The notes below the pieces were generated by a model. The model was not told where the DNA came from, ran no database searches, and saw only the letters and a program-made list of their open reading frames with translations. Below are positions 21,209 through 31,733 of a stretch of DNA of 64,000 nucleotides, in pieces. The number at the start of each line of letters is the position of its first letter. Position 1 is the first letter of the stretch. The stretch spans positions 73,524,227 to 73,588,226 of the forward strand of contig BTPG01000006.1 in NCBI GenBank assembly GCA_036245525.1. The letters are read 5' to 3'. This DNA is from Semisulcospira habei. Its lineage: Eukaryota > Mollusca > Gastropoda > Semisulcospiridae. The translations under genes were made by a program, and so were the position numbers.

Positions 21209-21298
21209 GAGTGAAGAGCCAGGATGCAGGAGCACCTTGCGGCACAGACACGCCCAAGTGTACGTCTCCCGCTGTGTGTGACACGGATGGCACGTGCA
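21209..21298 (+). CDS. Exon 2: half cysteine-rich module
   Basis: The exon is bounded by a T-rich tract with CAG at 21206-21208 and a GTAAGT donor at 21299. It is 90 bp, phase 1 at both ends. It encodes a stretch with four cysteines (APCGTDTPKCTSPAVC then DTDGTC), which looks like the beginning of an EGF/EB-like module. Joined to exon 1 it would place this module directly after the signal peptide. The short length and single half-module resemble the exon at 29408. Function beyond an extracellular, disulfide-rich protein cannot be stated. Confidence 0.75.
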
Positions 21299-21372
21299 GT
21301 AAGTATTTCACCCGTTTACTGCCGGGGCACAGCCAGCGTTAAGAATTAACGACTAAGAACAAAACACGCGGT

Positions 21373-21503
21373 TGTTCGGAAATAAGAAGTTGCAAGTGTT
21401 CGGACGAAAACAAGTGGATATCGCATGTTCGTCCTGGCTTTTAATCCACTGTTTTCGTCGAAACACGTCCAATTATGACCTACTTCTGATTTCCAAACGT
21501 ACC
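21373..21503. repeat. Imperfect foldback in intron 2
   Basis: TTCGGAAATAAGAAGT and GGACGAAAACAAGTGGAT are repeated inverted as ATCCACTGTTTTCGTCG and ACTTCTGATTTCCAAA. The stem would fill nearly half of the 287-bp intron. Confidence 0.7.
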
Positions 21504-21585
21504 TATTATTTACATGTCTATGGCAAACAGAAACAACTTGAATCACGCGAGTAACAATAAACACTTTTTCACTATTTATGTGCAG

Positions 21586-21717
21586 AAAATCCGTCAGATG
21601 GTGTCTGTACGCCTGGCAACATCGCCTATTGTCCTGTCAACTCCGTCTGTCAGGGCGACGCAGGAAGCAAGACCTGTGTGTGTTCTGAGTCCTTTACAGC
21701 TGATGCCGGCCTATGCA
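21586..21717 (+). CDS. Exon 3: six-cysteine EGF/EB-like module
   Basis: The acceptor is ATGTGCAG at 21578-21585 and the donor GTAAGT starts at 21718. The exon is 132 bp, symmetric phase 1-1. It encodes one module with the spacing C-x7-C-x5-C-x8-C-x-C-x10-C (GVCTPG, YCPVNSVC, TCVC, GLC). The central C-x-C is characteristic of EGF/EB-type folds. The later exons at 27679, 28798 and 55553 show the same pattern, so the gene appears to be built of repeated one-exon modules. Such modules occur in secreted or cell-surface proteins of molluscs and nematodes; the ligand is unknown. Confidence 0.8.
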
Positions 21718-21721
21718 GTAA

Positions 21722-21913
21722 GTTTTGTTTGTTTGTTTGTTTGTTTGTGTTTATTTATTTATTTGTTTGTATCTTTGTGTGTCTGTTTCTTTTTGTTCGT
21801 TTGATTATTTGTTTGTTGCAGTATGTCGTATTTGTTTCACAGTCCACCTCTCTAACATACATATAGTGTCACATTTGCCACCCCCTCCCCCTCTCCCCCT
21901 CCCCCCCTCCCGC

Positions 21914-21944
<31 letters not shown>
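21722..21944. repeat. (TTTG)n and (CA)n simple repeats in intron 3
   Basis: TTTG/TTTA runs at 21722-21815, then a C-rich stretch, then (CA)n at about 21917-21944. Confidence 0.9.
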
Positions 21945-21946
<2 letters not shown>

Positions 21947-22012
21947 CATGAAATAAATAAAAAAAAACTTCAAACATATTCTGTGGCATTTGCGAGATAG
22001 AGCACCCGATGA

Positions 22013-22085
22013 TAAGGTCAAAACGTCTTCGGGCCCACGACGGCCGCAGTGGGTCCGAGGACATTTGCTTACTGGGTAGTCTTTT
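22013..22085. repeat. Palindrome E
   Basis: GTCTTCGGGCCCAC and GTGGGTCCGAGGAC pair around GACGGCCGCA. The flanks GCACCCGAT and ACTGGGTAG resemble the ends of family F. Confidence 0.65.
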
Positions 22086-22333
22086 TTTCCTATTTAAAGC
22101 GACCAACACCATGCAAGAGAAAGATTAGTATTCGCAATTTATCCTTTATAAATATTATTACTAATGTAATTAAATAATGCTGGAAGAAATGGGTGACTTA
22201 TAAACAGTAAATGGCTTAGTGCATTTTCTGCACTTCTTCCCCTTTGCACGCAAAAGGGTTTTTCCGTTACACACAAGGGCAGGAGAAAATCTCTGCTACG
22301 TGTACACAGTGTAAAAAGTAAGGGGAGAAAGCT

Positions 22334-22536
22334 TTAACTCATTCAGCCCGACGGCCGTATTTCCCAAATTTTGGAGGCGTCATCTAATGACTATGCACCA
22401 GTTGCAGGAGATGGATCGACCATGATAATTCAAGGGCAGTGCCAGACTAGCTTGGCGCCGTCGAATCTGGCACTACCGTTGAATTATCATGGTCGACCTA
22501 TCTCCTGCTGTAGTGCGTCAGGGCTGAATGGGTTAA
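22334..22536. mobile_element. Family B miniature element (copy 3)
   Basis: Complete: TTAACTCATTCAGCCCGA ... TCAGGGCTGAATGGGTTAA, with the GATAATTCAAGGGCAGTGCC stem and its complement. Confidence 0.85.
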
Positions 22537-22602
22537 GACAACATTGATAACCCGGTTTCGACATTATTTAGAAATCCAAGCCCGCCATGGAGCAGATCGC
22601 TT

Positions 22603-22732
22603 TTAACCCTTTTAGCCCCGATGTCTTATTTTTCAAATCTTGGAGGTGTTGTCTAATGACTATGTACCAGTTGCAGGAGATGGTTTGACCATGATAATGC
22701 AAGGGCAGTGCCAGATTAGCTTGGCGCCTCAA
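22603..22732. mobile_element. Family B miniature element, truncated (copy 4)
   Basis: The left half only (TTAACCCTTTTAGCCCCGA to TTGGCGCCTCAAGG). It stops where the Polinton-derived segment begins, so the same break probably removed its right half. Confidence 0.8.
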
Positions 22733-22829
22733 GGCTGGTTGGACGGTTGGTTTAGTTGAATGGTTGGTTGGATGGGATGTATAGTTAGATGTTTTGTTTC
22801 TTTCTTTTTTTATTCAACAAAAATAAAAA

Positions 22830-23500
22830 TTATTTAACTTCTAATGCAACACAAACATCATTTATCTGAACATGTTTACCACCCTGATTAGTTACAGATA
22901 AACACAAAGATTCAAAGAAAATGGCGTCTAATTTTTTAAACTGCAAATTAGGAAATCTAACAAACACGCTTTCATAGTAGGCAGCATTTCCAGCCGGCAA
23001 GCATCTTAACAAAGTTGAAAGCACACCACTGTGTACATTTTCAGTCATGTTTAATTCTTTCAAATAAACATTTAGTACTGTGTGTACTGACAAATTAACA
23101 GGATATTTTCCAGTTGCTGTTGCTGTAGCATTTGGCCCTATTTCCCAAGTTTGTCCAGATGCAAATCCAAGTAAAGCTGCAAGAGGGGTTGAAGGAAAGC
23201 ATGTATGTTTTAAAGGACATTTTAATGCAACAATTAAGTTAGCTGGATTTAAAGTTGTTTTTATTTTAAAATTGCTTTGAAATCAGTTAGCTAAAGTACA
23301 AAAAGCATAATACCCAGATGTTATAGCTGTGGTCTTACAATCACCAGTGTCATCACCATATACTCTTATAATAATAATAACTTTTATCATCTTCTACATT
23401 AAACCACTCTGCAGTGTAGAACATTTCATGGATAGCTACAACCTTGCTACCATCTCGATTATCAATTCCATTAGTTAACAACAATGGTTTGTTGTATCAA
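22830..23500 (-). pseudogene. Polinton-type candidate minor capsid gene, broken
   Basis: The C-terminal 87 codons (22830-23093) are open and close to the product at 38630-38842. Shared blocks include LNVYLKELNMTE, VRFPNLQFKKL and FFESLCLSV. Upstream on the minus strand the coding similarity continues to about 23500 (HEMFYTAEWFNVED), with several stops and frameshifts. A minor capsid (penton) role is a guess from its place beside the other virion-type genes. The family is conserved between the two copies here, so it was a real gene. Confidence 0.5.
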
Positions 23501-23548
23501 TACTTGTTAAAATAATAAACATTTTTATTATTACATATAAAAAGCACA

Positions 23549-24278
23549 ATGGAATTTAAATCACAAACAAACATATGCACAACCCCATTTCAATTTAACG
23601 TGGATGCCAAGTACAATGTCGCACCGACTTATGACCAGAAAATAATTCAACTAAATCAGCTTGACGTCGGAAGGAGATTCCTTTTAAGTAAAAGTTCCAA
23701 ATCCTTTTGATCATTACCTAAACTCACCAATTACAGATGATTCAACTGCAAGAAAGTGGTCCTCAAGTCCACTACAGATGTTTCAAAACCAGCTTAACTT
23801 TGCTGTACTGTGTTCAAATACAGGATGTGGTGTTTCTTTTATAGACCACTTGAATCACTCAAACAAACTGATTAAGTCTGTATATCGTTTTCACACCTAT
23901 TACCAGCTTAGACGAATACTGTCAGAACTCCATGTTCCAATACCCACTGAATCCAGTTTCAACCGGTTTAATAATACCATGGATATGAAAGCGTTTAAAC
24001 GCATCTGTAATGAATGTAGCATTAGCACCAAGTATGACTTCACACAAAAACTTGATGATCACCATGGCATTGGAACATTGTATTATACTCTCAGTCACAG
24101 ACAATACGTCCACGATTACTACCCTGGTTACACGTCATTCACACACAAAAATGAAATATGGTTAGGCTCAATAGAACAGAAACAATCTAATGCCTGGACC
24201 ACATTTGTCTTAGATAAAAGTAATGGGTTTACTGAAGCAGGAATCGAACGCCCTAAGATACACTTTTCCTTTGTCTGA
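23549..24278 (+). pseudogene. Conserved Polinton-associated gene of unknown role
   Basis: The ATG at 23549 opens a frame that shifts between about 23660 and 23710; the rest is open from 23778 to the TGA at 24276-24278. It is clearly homologous to 39331-40460, sharing FQFNVDAKYNV, RFHTYYQLRRILSELHVP and KYDFTQKLDDHH. The C-terminal third present in the other copy is missing. No known fold or motif is recognised. Its position next to the capsid-type gene suggests a virion or assembly protein; this is inference. Confidence 0.65.
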
Positions 24279-24494
24279 ATTTACAAATAGGTGTCCCTTG
24301 TTATATTCAAACTGTTTAGGATCTATGTCATCTGGACAGTCACCAACACTATCATAAACAAGTTTACTTTGCTTTCTAAAAGTTCATGATGTAAACTGGA
24401 AGTATTCCTTGTACCAGCCATATCCATTGTATTTACAATAGTCATACATGTCATCCATTTCAATATCATGGCCAAATCCTCCCGCTGCCATTGG
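24278..24494 (-). pseudogene. Small conserved Polinton-associated ORF
   Basis: The minus-strand start MAAGGFGHDIEMDDMYDY matches the product at 41519-41761 (MAAGAFGHDIEMDDMYYY). The remaining part is out of frame, although the DNA is similar. It is divergently arranged with the capsid-type gene at 24551. No function is recognised. Confidence 0.55.
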
Positions 24495-24550
24495 TGTATT
24501 TTTATTTAATTTTGTTGTTGTTGTTTTGTTTTTGATTTTGCATAAATAAA

Positions 24551-25832
24551 ATGACATCGTCTTATGGATCAAAGTTAGATCCGTACAGAAAACTACACGA
24601 ACCTCTAGGTGCTAAGGGCATTAGGCAATCAATTGTTATCACAAACAATCCTAGCACCATAGATCAAAACCAAACTCTTACTGTCAAGTTCCCAAACCTA
24701 GGTCCCAGTGATGTTATTGTTCCTGGTACGGCACGCCTTGCTTTTAATATCGAACTTTCATCAGACGCAGATGCAAACAGAACACTAGTTGACAATCTCA
24801 GTAGAGCAATTATTAGAACTATTAGAAGGCCACGAAGTGTTTAGTCTGGATGATGCTGGTGTATTCTACTTCTACAAAGATATGGGGCTCACTTGGGAAG
24901 AATGATAAGACCGTGTTTACCAAAGCATACAGTCTGATAACGTTGCCAAACTCAGAATCGATGCAGGGGATAAGTCAAGAACAGCTGCAAAAGAAGTTAT
25001 ATTAGCAGAAACATACGGAAGAAGAATTTTTATTCCACTTGAATGTGAAATCCTGACAGCACATTTGCCTTATTACCAAGGAGCACTTAATGACAGTTTA
25101 AGCTTTAAACTAACTTTCAATGACTCTCCAAAGTTATCAGGTCATCTGACACAGAAACAACATATAAGGTGTCAAACATTTCCTTGGAATATGAAATTGT
25201 CACACATGCTCATCTTGCTAGTCTCATCAAAATCAGTACCAGTCAAGTCTTCCGATTTTTTGTGACCGTGTGATCAGGCACAGTTTAATACACAAAGACA
25301 AAGGTGATCCAATGTGGAACATCAACTTGAACACGCCTGCTAGGTCACTGATAGGTATTATTATGTTGTTCGTTGAACCAGGAAGTCCATTCAAAAGGGA
25401 GTCGGAAAAATTCCATAATCTAAAGATTACACACTTATCATGCACTATTGAACGGTGCCCTAATCAAGTGTATGCTTAAGGCATGATACATAATAAACAC
25501 TATGATGAGATCATAAAATATTTTGCAGGTGGAAGACTTCTGCAAACATGTTATGCAAAGATCTACATTTGTATGACGTAAGAATCGACCAATACCCGAT
25601 GCACAAGTATGCACTTTGGCTAGACCTATGTAGTACAGATGACGACTACCTACATGGGTCAGCTCGTACTGTCGAAAACGGTAGTGATGGAATTACAATC
25701 CAGATACAAAAAAAGAGTGAAACAGGCGCAAGCACTGGACCAGTAAATATTTACCTTATCTGATTTATGAAGCACAACTGAACATTCAAGAAAGCAGACT
25801 AAGTGGTCACGTGTATCAAAATTATATTTAGT
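24551..25832 (+). pseudogene. Polinton-type major capsid-like gene, fragmented
   Basis: The start at 24551 gives 97 open codons (KLDPYRKLHEPLG, DQNQTLTVKFPNLG, VPGTARLAFNIEL). Coding then continues through at least four frame changes: open pieces at 25065-25265, 25270-25479 and 25548-25763, and an end near 25830. The total of about 420 codons, its place directly before the packaging ATPase, and the beta-rich character fit a double jelly-roll major capsid protein. That assignment is by context and general resemblance rather than by a visible catalytic motif. The product cannot be made from this copy. Confidence 0.65.
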
Positions 25833-25838
25833 TTTAAA

Positions 25839-26458
25839 ATGAACTTGCTGACAAAAGACCCACACTGCAGTTTGTTTTGTGGTGCCACAGGCTGTGGAAA
25901 AACTGAATTTGTTCTTGACCTATTACAAACAAGATAATCTATCATTTTGAAAACATTGTGATATTCTGCCCAACAATCAAATACAACAAAGCTTATCACC
26001 ACCATTTATTTATTTGGAATGACAAAAATATTTACTTAGTCAACCCTGAGAAAAAACTGAATGACTACCTGCAGTATTTTTACTACCAATTTCAAGGGCA
26101 GCCAACTTTGTTTATAGTTTATTTGTTTATAGCTGATGACTGCTCAGCAGAAAAGGACATTGTTAAAAAGAGAAACACTCTAGCAGAACTTACTTTCAGT
26201 GGCAGGCATGCAAACATCAGTGTCTGGATTCTCACTCAAAACTATAATGCTGTACTAAAAGATTTCCATGAGCAGTTAAAGTTTATCTGTTTGTTTTACT
26301 GCAAAGACCATGATACCTTTGAAGACTGCCTCAGAAAGAACGATGTTATACCCGGCAAGCACGAACGAGACATTGTAAAAAACAAGCTGAAATCGACTAA
26401 GCATCTAAAGTGTATATTAAAGACAGATCAGCCCACTGTGTATGGATTAGTAAATTAA
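25839..26458 (+). pseudogene. Polinton-type A32-like packaging ATPase, one frameshift
   Basis: This gene would power genome packaging into a capsid. The ATG at 25839 begins a frame with a Walker A motif (GATGCGKT, about codons 15-22). A shift of frame near 25935 leads to the open frame ending at TAA 26456-26458. That frame carries a Walker B motif (LFIADDCSAE, near 26130-26160) and a sensor-like WILTQNY. The gene starts six bases after the capsid-type gene ends, the usual order for these elements. The P-loop and Walker B make the family call secure; the frameshift makes it a pseudogene. Confidence 0.8.
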
Positions 26459-26484
26459 TTTATACTTTTATTTTGGTCATAAAA

Positions 26485-26832
26485 ATGATGAAGAGACAAG
26501 CGACGCAGGTGGAGCAAGCGGTTGATATCACAGACTGCTTTAGAGACATTGAGCACTTTTGTGACTTAATAACATCTCCCAAACAACCTGACAAAACTCG
26601 CAGTACCAGTGGAGATATGCATGGCATATAATGTGAGTTTGGAATTTGTTGATGAGATTCCAATTTTTGGAGTGCATGACTGTTGATTTTAGGACACATA
26701 CCTTAAAAGTTAATGATACCAACTGTGACCTGTTTGTGACACTGTGTAATAACATATTTAAACAACTATGCGAACTGAATGTTCATATTGAATGTGTTAC
26801 AGTTAATAAAATGGTATTACACATATTGTAAT
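26485..26832 (+). other. Two short open frames in Polinton fragment 1
   Basis: Frames at 26485-26631 and 26646-26831 follow the ATPase. They encode small products without recognisable motifs. One or both may be remnants of an element gene, because the segment around them is element-derived. Confidence 0.3.
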
Positions 26833-26886
26833 TTTTCTATTTATTATTTTGTCGGTCTATAAAAAATAACGGACAATGTTCAAAGC

Positions 26887-27177
26887 TTGCAAAGCTTGAA
26901 AAATGTGTTTCACACAACAAACTTGCCTATATCAAACACTTACAATGTCTGTGAATCAATAGAGAAATCGTTTACTGTAATACAAGATACTCTTCTTGCT
27001 GGTAGTGAAAAGATTCATGTTGTTGCTAAAATAGAATTTAACAAGGTAGAAGGAGAAGTGATAGTATCGTATATCTCAATGAGAGAGCACACAGTTAATG
27101 CAAGAAGGGAGCTGGAGAAGTGTTTAGAAACAAAATGTGACCTGACTTCCTTGAAGCAATTGACAGAGCAAAAATGA
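26887..27177 (+). CDS. Unassigned 96-codon ORF in Polinton fragment 1
   Basis: It encodes a mixed alpha/beta-looking product (IHVVAKIEFNKVEGEVIVSY then a charged helix with ARRELEKCLETKC). I do not recognise the family. The same strand and the absence of stops suggest an element gene, possibly truncated at the 27.24 kb breakpoint, about 60 bp further on. Confidence 0.35.
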   Translation: MQSLKNVFHTTNLPISNTYNVCESIEKSFTVIQDTLLAGSEKIHVVAKIEFNKVEGEVIVSYISMREHTVNARRELEKCLETKCDLTSLKQLTEQK

Positions 27178-27240
27178 AGGGGTCTGGTTGGCATGAACGG
27201 CTTGTACATGAACTGCAACTGAGGCAGTCAAGATGTACAG

Positions 27241-27329
27241 CAGGGCCACTTGCATAAACTCTGGTACTGCTAGCACGTGCACTTGCGATACGACTGTGTC
27301 GACGGCCGACTCTGTCACTAATTTGTGCA
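27241..27329 (+). pseudogene. Truncated module exon (first exon of block 1)
   Basis: From AGGGCCACTTGC onward this matches the exon at 55553-55690, encoding RATCINSGTASTCTC and ending TNLC at a GTAAGT donor (27330). The 5' 49 bp, including the splice acceptor, are replaced by Polinton-derived sequence. Without an acceptor the exon is probably skipped. Because neighbouring exons are all phase 1-1, skipping would keep the reading frame. Confidence 0.8.
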
Positions 27330-27439
27330 GTAAGTATGACCCCTTCATTCGTTATGCCGACACATCTAAAATTGTTTGTCAAAGGCCAGAATATCCATTT
27401 TGTAAGAAAAGCCAGACTTCCGTCGTCAAGAGTCAAGAG

Positions 27440-27440
<1 letters not shown>

Positions 27441-27477
<37 letters not shown>

Positions 27478-27603
27478 AAGAGGCAAATAAAATAATGTGT
27501 ATGTGTGGGGCTTATGATGTTATTTGCCTCTTGACGTGTTCATTGTATGCCATGTGTTTGCGATGCTTTCATAAGTGGGTGTGTGTGTGTGTGTGTGTGT
27601 GTG
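27441..27603. repeat. Poly(A) tract and (TG)n in the intron, with inverted AAGAGGCAAATAA segments
   Basis: An A run of about 33 bases starts at 27441. The motif TTATTTGCCTCTTGACG near 27519 is the inverse of AAGAGGCAAATAA near 27477. (TG)n lies at 27580-27603. Confidence 0.8.
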
Positions 27604-27678
27604 GGGGGGGCTTATGATGTTATTTTCCTCTTGTGTTCGCATTTTCCTACTGCAATGAATGTTTTATCTTTCCTCTAG

Positions 27679-27822
27679 AAATCCTTGCGGGTAAGGTTGG
27701 TGGCACGTGCACCGCCGGAAATGACGCAAGCTGTACTGACCCAAACGCACAATGTCTGGCATCAGGCGCCGCGGTCTGTACATGCAAGTCGCCCTACGTC
27801 ACCTCGCCCCAGTATACATGTG
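27679..27822 (+). CDS. Module exon 2 of block 1 (six cysteines)
   Basis: The acceptor is TTTCCTCTAG and the donor GTGAGT at 27823. It is 144 bp, phase 1-1. The module has spacing C-x7-C-x6-C-x7-C-x-C-x11-C (GTCTAGNDASC, AVCTCKSPYV). It is a near-identical paralogue of 56062-56205. It encodes one disulfide-rich extracellular module of the same protein as exons 1-3. Confidence 0.85.
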
Positions 27823-28196
27823 GTGAGTAGTTTTAGTCTAGTTCGGTTTGAGATCGTTGGGTTTAACGCAGAAGCTCATGAGGATTCTTGACTCTTGTTA
27901 TACCTGCATTCCCTCAGCCTATTTTTTCCCCATTTACGTCTGTTTTCTTTACGCGAATGTCAGTCCTCATGCAGTCATCCCAGAAACGCTATTCTTGATC
28001 ACAGGCACCGAAGGTGTTAATTTCGTTCAGTTTGCTCTTCTCTTATTTTTTGTATTCTTTGTTTAACTTTGTTTAAAAGAATCTGATACAACAGGGATTT
28101 AAAGTTTTCTTGCCTCAATTAAGACTGTTCCATCATTACTTTCAATTGCCCCTTGTGCGCATCGGTGAAACTCTCGTACGTACAAAGGCGATGAAG

Positions 28197-28467
28197 TGCA
28201 TAATAATGGGTAGACCATTGAAGCCGATGATGTCGTCATTGTGCATGACTTCTGTTTGTGGGTGCGGGTGTGGCTGGCAAAGCCAATCCTGGAGCCACAC
28301 CTGCGAGGGCAATGGGGGCACTGGAACGTAGCTGTAGGGAGAGTCGACGCGGTCTTTCTGCGAGCTCTGGCACTGGTGATCTGTTCGCGCCGATTTTGTT
28401 CAAAGAGCTTTCCTGGTGGCGGCATGCCAGCCAGATCTGTCTTGTGTTTGTGCTTTAAGTTCCTTTA
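28197..28467 (-). pseudogene. 5'-truncated LINE tail with zinc finger, inserted in an intron
   Basis: On the minus strand it encodes the C-terminal end of a LINE ORF2 with a C2H2-like finger (FQCPHCPRRCGSRIGFASH). It lies between ATGAAG repeats (28191-28196 and 28468-28473). The paralogous intron at about 56571 reads straight through GCGATGAAGAACATAA and lacks it, so it is a later insertion. It is the same family as the element at 49357-51234. Confidence 0.8.
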
Positions 28468-28797
28468 TGAAGAGCATAAAAGGCATTTAACGACATTCAA
28501 ACTTTGTATATGTGAAGTTAGCTTTTTGGCCAGCATTATTTTAAGACATACCAAGACCATTTATAGAGAATATATTGGCTATATAGAGTCAGTCCATAAG
28601 TGGCACCTGGAAAATTAAACCTTGGGACTAAATCGGTTAAGGTCCTTGGATCCAGCATACTGGTAACATTTTTCATATGTAGCTTACATATAGTATATAC
28701 GCTATTTATTCTAAATGAATGTGTGTACTGGTCAGCGGTTTTGGACCTTACGGCCTGTAGGCTCAGCAATACACGATCACGCGCCATTCTATTCCAG

Positions 28798-28944
28798 CCG
28801 CGCCGGCGGGGAGGGTGGGTGGCTCCTGTACGGCTGGAAGTGACGCCTCGTGCAATGACCCTAACGCCGGGTGCACCGGGACTGGCACCGCTGCAGTGTG
28901 CATGTGCAAAACGGGCTTCGAGACCAAGTCGGACCTGACCTGTG
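28798..28944 (+). CDS. Module exon 3 of block 1 (six cysteines)
   Basis: The acceptor is TTCTATTCCAG and the donor GTAAGT at 28945. It is 147 bp, phase 1-1. It encodes GRVGGSCTAGSDASC, NDPNAGC and VCMCKTGF with spacing C-x7-C-x6-C-x8-C-x-C-x11-C. Its closest relative is 57194-57340. The second residue between the paired cysteines is Met here and Thr in the paralogue. Confidence 0.85.
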
Positions 28945-28969
28945 GTAAGTGTTCCTTTTGCGGGAATTG

Positions 28970-29262
28970 CCCCCCCCCCCCCCACCCCGACCCCCACACA
29001 CACACATACAAACTCACCACCATCCCCACCACCCACCCACCCCCTCAACCCCCCCCCCCCCCCAAGACAGACGTTCCAATGATCCAAAGTTCCAAGATCC
29101 ATGTTTTTTTATAATATGCCACACAGACCGGATCGGGGAGTATTGACATGAGATGCTATGGATATTAGAAGTGTACTTGTGGTGTACTATGTACTTTAAC
29201 CCCCCCCCCCCCCTAACCCCCCCCCCCCCCCCCACCCTCCTCCCCCCCCCCCACACACACAC
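28970..29262. repeat. C-rich and CA-rich low complexity in the intron
   Basis: C runs at about 28970-28983, 29053-29064 and 29200-29250, with CA repeats between. The proline/His-rich frames are artefacts. Confidence 0.9.
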
Positions 29263-29407
29263 ACGCAGACAGCCCCTCTCGGGGATTACACCACAAGGAC
29301 GCTGCTATTATTCTTGTGGCGTACTACCCCTCCCCCAATGCGGGGCATCTTGAACGAGTAACAGATATTCTTCTCTCCTAAATACCTGTTTATTGTGTTT
29401 GTTTCAG

Positions 29408-29488
29408 TGGTGGCGACTGGCGCGGACTGCAGCGGCACTAAGGCAACTCTTTGCAAAACCACAGATGTTTGTGAGAACAGCCTGTGCA
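29408..29488 (+). CDS. Module exon 4 of block 1 (half module)
   Basis: The acceptor is TTTGTTTCAG and the donor GTGAGT at 29489. It is 81 bp, phase 1-1, with four cysteines (ADCSG, LCKTTDVC, SLC). It is identical in sequence to 57938-58018 as far as I compared. Exon 2 at 21209 has a similar half-module form, so the gene may have a repeated exon order. Confidence 0.82.
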
Positions 29489-30210
29489 GTGAGTGCAACC
29501 CGTACCTTTAGCGGGTGAATACAATCCAGACTCAGAGTACACCACATGCGCACTTTTATTAATGAAGAGGGTGGGGGAGGGGGGATCTCGGGAGAGGGTG
29601 GGGGGAGTCGAAAATATTGTTATAGCCAACTTATTTGACAGAAAAAGGAATAATGAGACCGGTCAGTCACCTATGTCATGATGTCTGAGTCTACGTCTTA
29701 AACAAAGCTTTTAAAACAACAACATCCATCACTGTCACAAAACCCTGTCTCAAGGCACCTCATAAATGTATTTAGAGAGATAATGAGACTGGACAGTCAC
29801 CTTTATCATAATGACGGAGTCCAAGCATAATAACAAAGCTTTTAAACACACCACCACAACTCAAAATGCCACCTCGAATTACGTTACAATTTATATATTT
29901 GAGAGGAAAGGACAATCCAACCTCACCGTTATCACAATGATGGAGTCTACGCCTAAAACAAAGTTATTTGCACAAAGTAAAAAAAAAAGCAAAAAAACAT
30001 CTGCTAGTCAGATGGTCGGCTAGTTAAGTATCACAACATCAACAACTCCTTAAAGTTATTTTCCCCAGGATCAAGCACCTCAACAGTCAGAAAACTGCCT
30101 GCAACAGATACTGCTGACAGTATTATGTTATGGGTCCTTTGTGTACTAACTTAGAGCTTTATGATGTAAATACAATGCCAAATGTCGAAATTCATCGTTT
30201 GGAGGGTGTG

Positions 30211-31733
30211 CTGCTCCTGAATCGGCTGGTACCTGCCATCGCTGAAGACCAACTCCCAGAGGGCCAGTGTGGCTTCAGAGCAAACAGGAGCACCACCGAT
30301 ATGGTCTTTGTGCTGAGACAGCTACAGGAGAAGTGCCGCGAGCAGAACTAAGGGCTGTACGTAACGTTTGTCGACCTAACAAAAGCGTTCGACACTGTGA
30401 GCAGGCAAGGCATGTGGCAGATCCTGGAGCGACTTGGCTGTCCCCCAAAGTTCCTCAACATGATTGTCCAGCTACACGAGGACCAGCAAGGTCAGGTCAG
30501 ACTCAACAATGACCTCTCAGAACCATTCCCCATTCTCAACGGCGTAAAGCAGGGCTGCGTGCTGGCACCGACCCTCTTCACCATCTTTTTTAGCATGATG
30601 TTGAAGCAGGCCACAGTGGACCTCGATGATGACGATGCAGTGTACATCAGGTATCGTCTCGATGGCAGCCTGTTCAACCTCAGACGACTGCAGGCCCACA
30701 CGAAAACCCTAGACCAACTGATCCGTGAGCTGCTTTTTGCTGATGATGCTGCCCTCGTTGCACACACAGAGAGAGCCCTGCAGCGCATCACGTCCTGCTT
30801 CGCAGACGCTGCCCAGCTCTTTGGACTCGAGGTCAGTCTGAAAAAGACAGAGGTCCTCCATCAGCCGGCACCCAAGACAGTGTATCGCCCTCCTCACATC
30901 ACCATCGGCGAGTCTGAACTAAAGTCAGTGCACCAGTTTACTTACCTTGGCTGCATTATCACGTCGGACGCCAAGCTGGACAAGGAGCTTGACAGCAGGC
31001 TGGCAAAAGCGAACAGCGCTTTCGGGCGACTTTTCAAGCGGGTGTGGCACAATCAACAGCTGAAAACAGGCACCAAGATCAGCGTGTACAGAGCTGTGGT
31101 CCTCACCACCCTGCTGTATGGTTCCGAGTCCTGGGCCCTCTACCGCAGCCAACTACGACTCCTCGAACGCTTCCACCAGCGCTGCCTGCGTACCATCCTG
31201 GGCATTCACTGGAGTGACTATGTCACCAATGTCGAGGTCCTTGAACAGGCTGAAACCGTGAGCATCGAGGCTTTGCTGCTGCGGACACAGCTCCGCTGGG
31301 CGGGGCATGTCTCCAGGATGGAGGATCATCGCCTACCAAAGATCACCCTGTTCGGCGAGCTTGCTACTGGACACCGTGACAGAGGGGCACCAAAGAAGAG
31401 ATACAAAGACTGTCTCAAGAAGTCACTTAGTGCCTGCCAAATCGACCACCACCAGTGGTCTTCGCTTGCTGTGGACCGTGACACCTGGCGCTCCACTATT
31501 TACAAGGCAGCTGTCTCCTTTGAGGACTCTCGCAGAGCTAGCCTTAAGGACAAGCGGCTCAGGAGAAAGAACAGAGATGCCGCAACTCAGAACTCTGGCC
31601 ATACCTTCCCCTGCAGCCACTGCGGTCGAACCTGCCTGTCCCGGATTGGCCTCCGCAGCCACGAACAAGCCTGCAGACGTCGTGGGCAACTCCTATAAAA
31701 TCTTCGTTCGCGAAGTCCAGCCAAGAGAGAGAG
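30211..31733 (+). mobile_element. Zinc-finger-tailed LINE in the left TIR, 39-bp target duplication
   Basis: A 5'-truncated ORF2: reverse-transcriptase motif A FVDLTKAFDTV (about 30370), GVKQGCVLAPTLF (30542), catalytic FADDAALV (about 30735), then LRWAGHVSRM and a C-terminal C2H2-like finger (CSHCGRTCLSRIGLRSHEQAC-like) ending at 31698. An in-frame TAA at 30349-30351 is the only break I see in the coding part. Identical 39-bp repeats flank it (30172-30210 and 31734-31772). The right TIR holds the uninterrupted site at 52888-52926. The clade is uncertain; it resembles RTE/CR1-type elements of invertebrates. Confidence 0.88.

Larger units (their letters stand above)
22740..27240. mobile_element. 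Decayed Polinton-like fragment 1 (no termini)
   Basis: This 4.5-kb segment contains, in the same order and orientation as part of the large element at 29.6-54 kb, a candidate minor capsid gene (minus), a conserved unnamed gene (plus), a small gene (minus) and a capsid-type gene (plus). A packaging ATPase follows (plus), with two unnamed open frames. No TIR, polymerase or integrase is present, and both edges cut other features: a family B MITE on the left and a gene exon on the right. It is a separate, older or differently damaged copy. The near-identity of several stretches to 38.6-41.9 kb shows they are relatives. Confidence 0.8.

Noticed and set aside
22740..27240. Fragment 1 as part of the same Polinton insertion as 29.6-54 kb
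   Set aside because: Host exons lie between them, the gene content overlaps instead of continuing, and the large element already has both termini.
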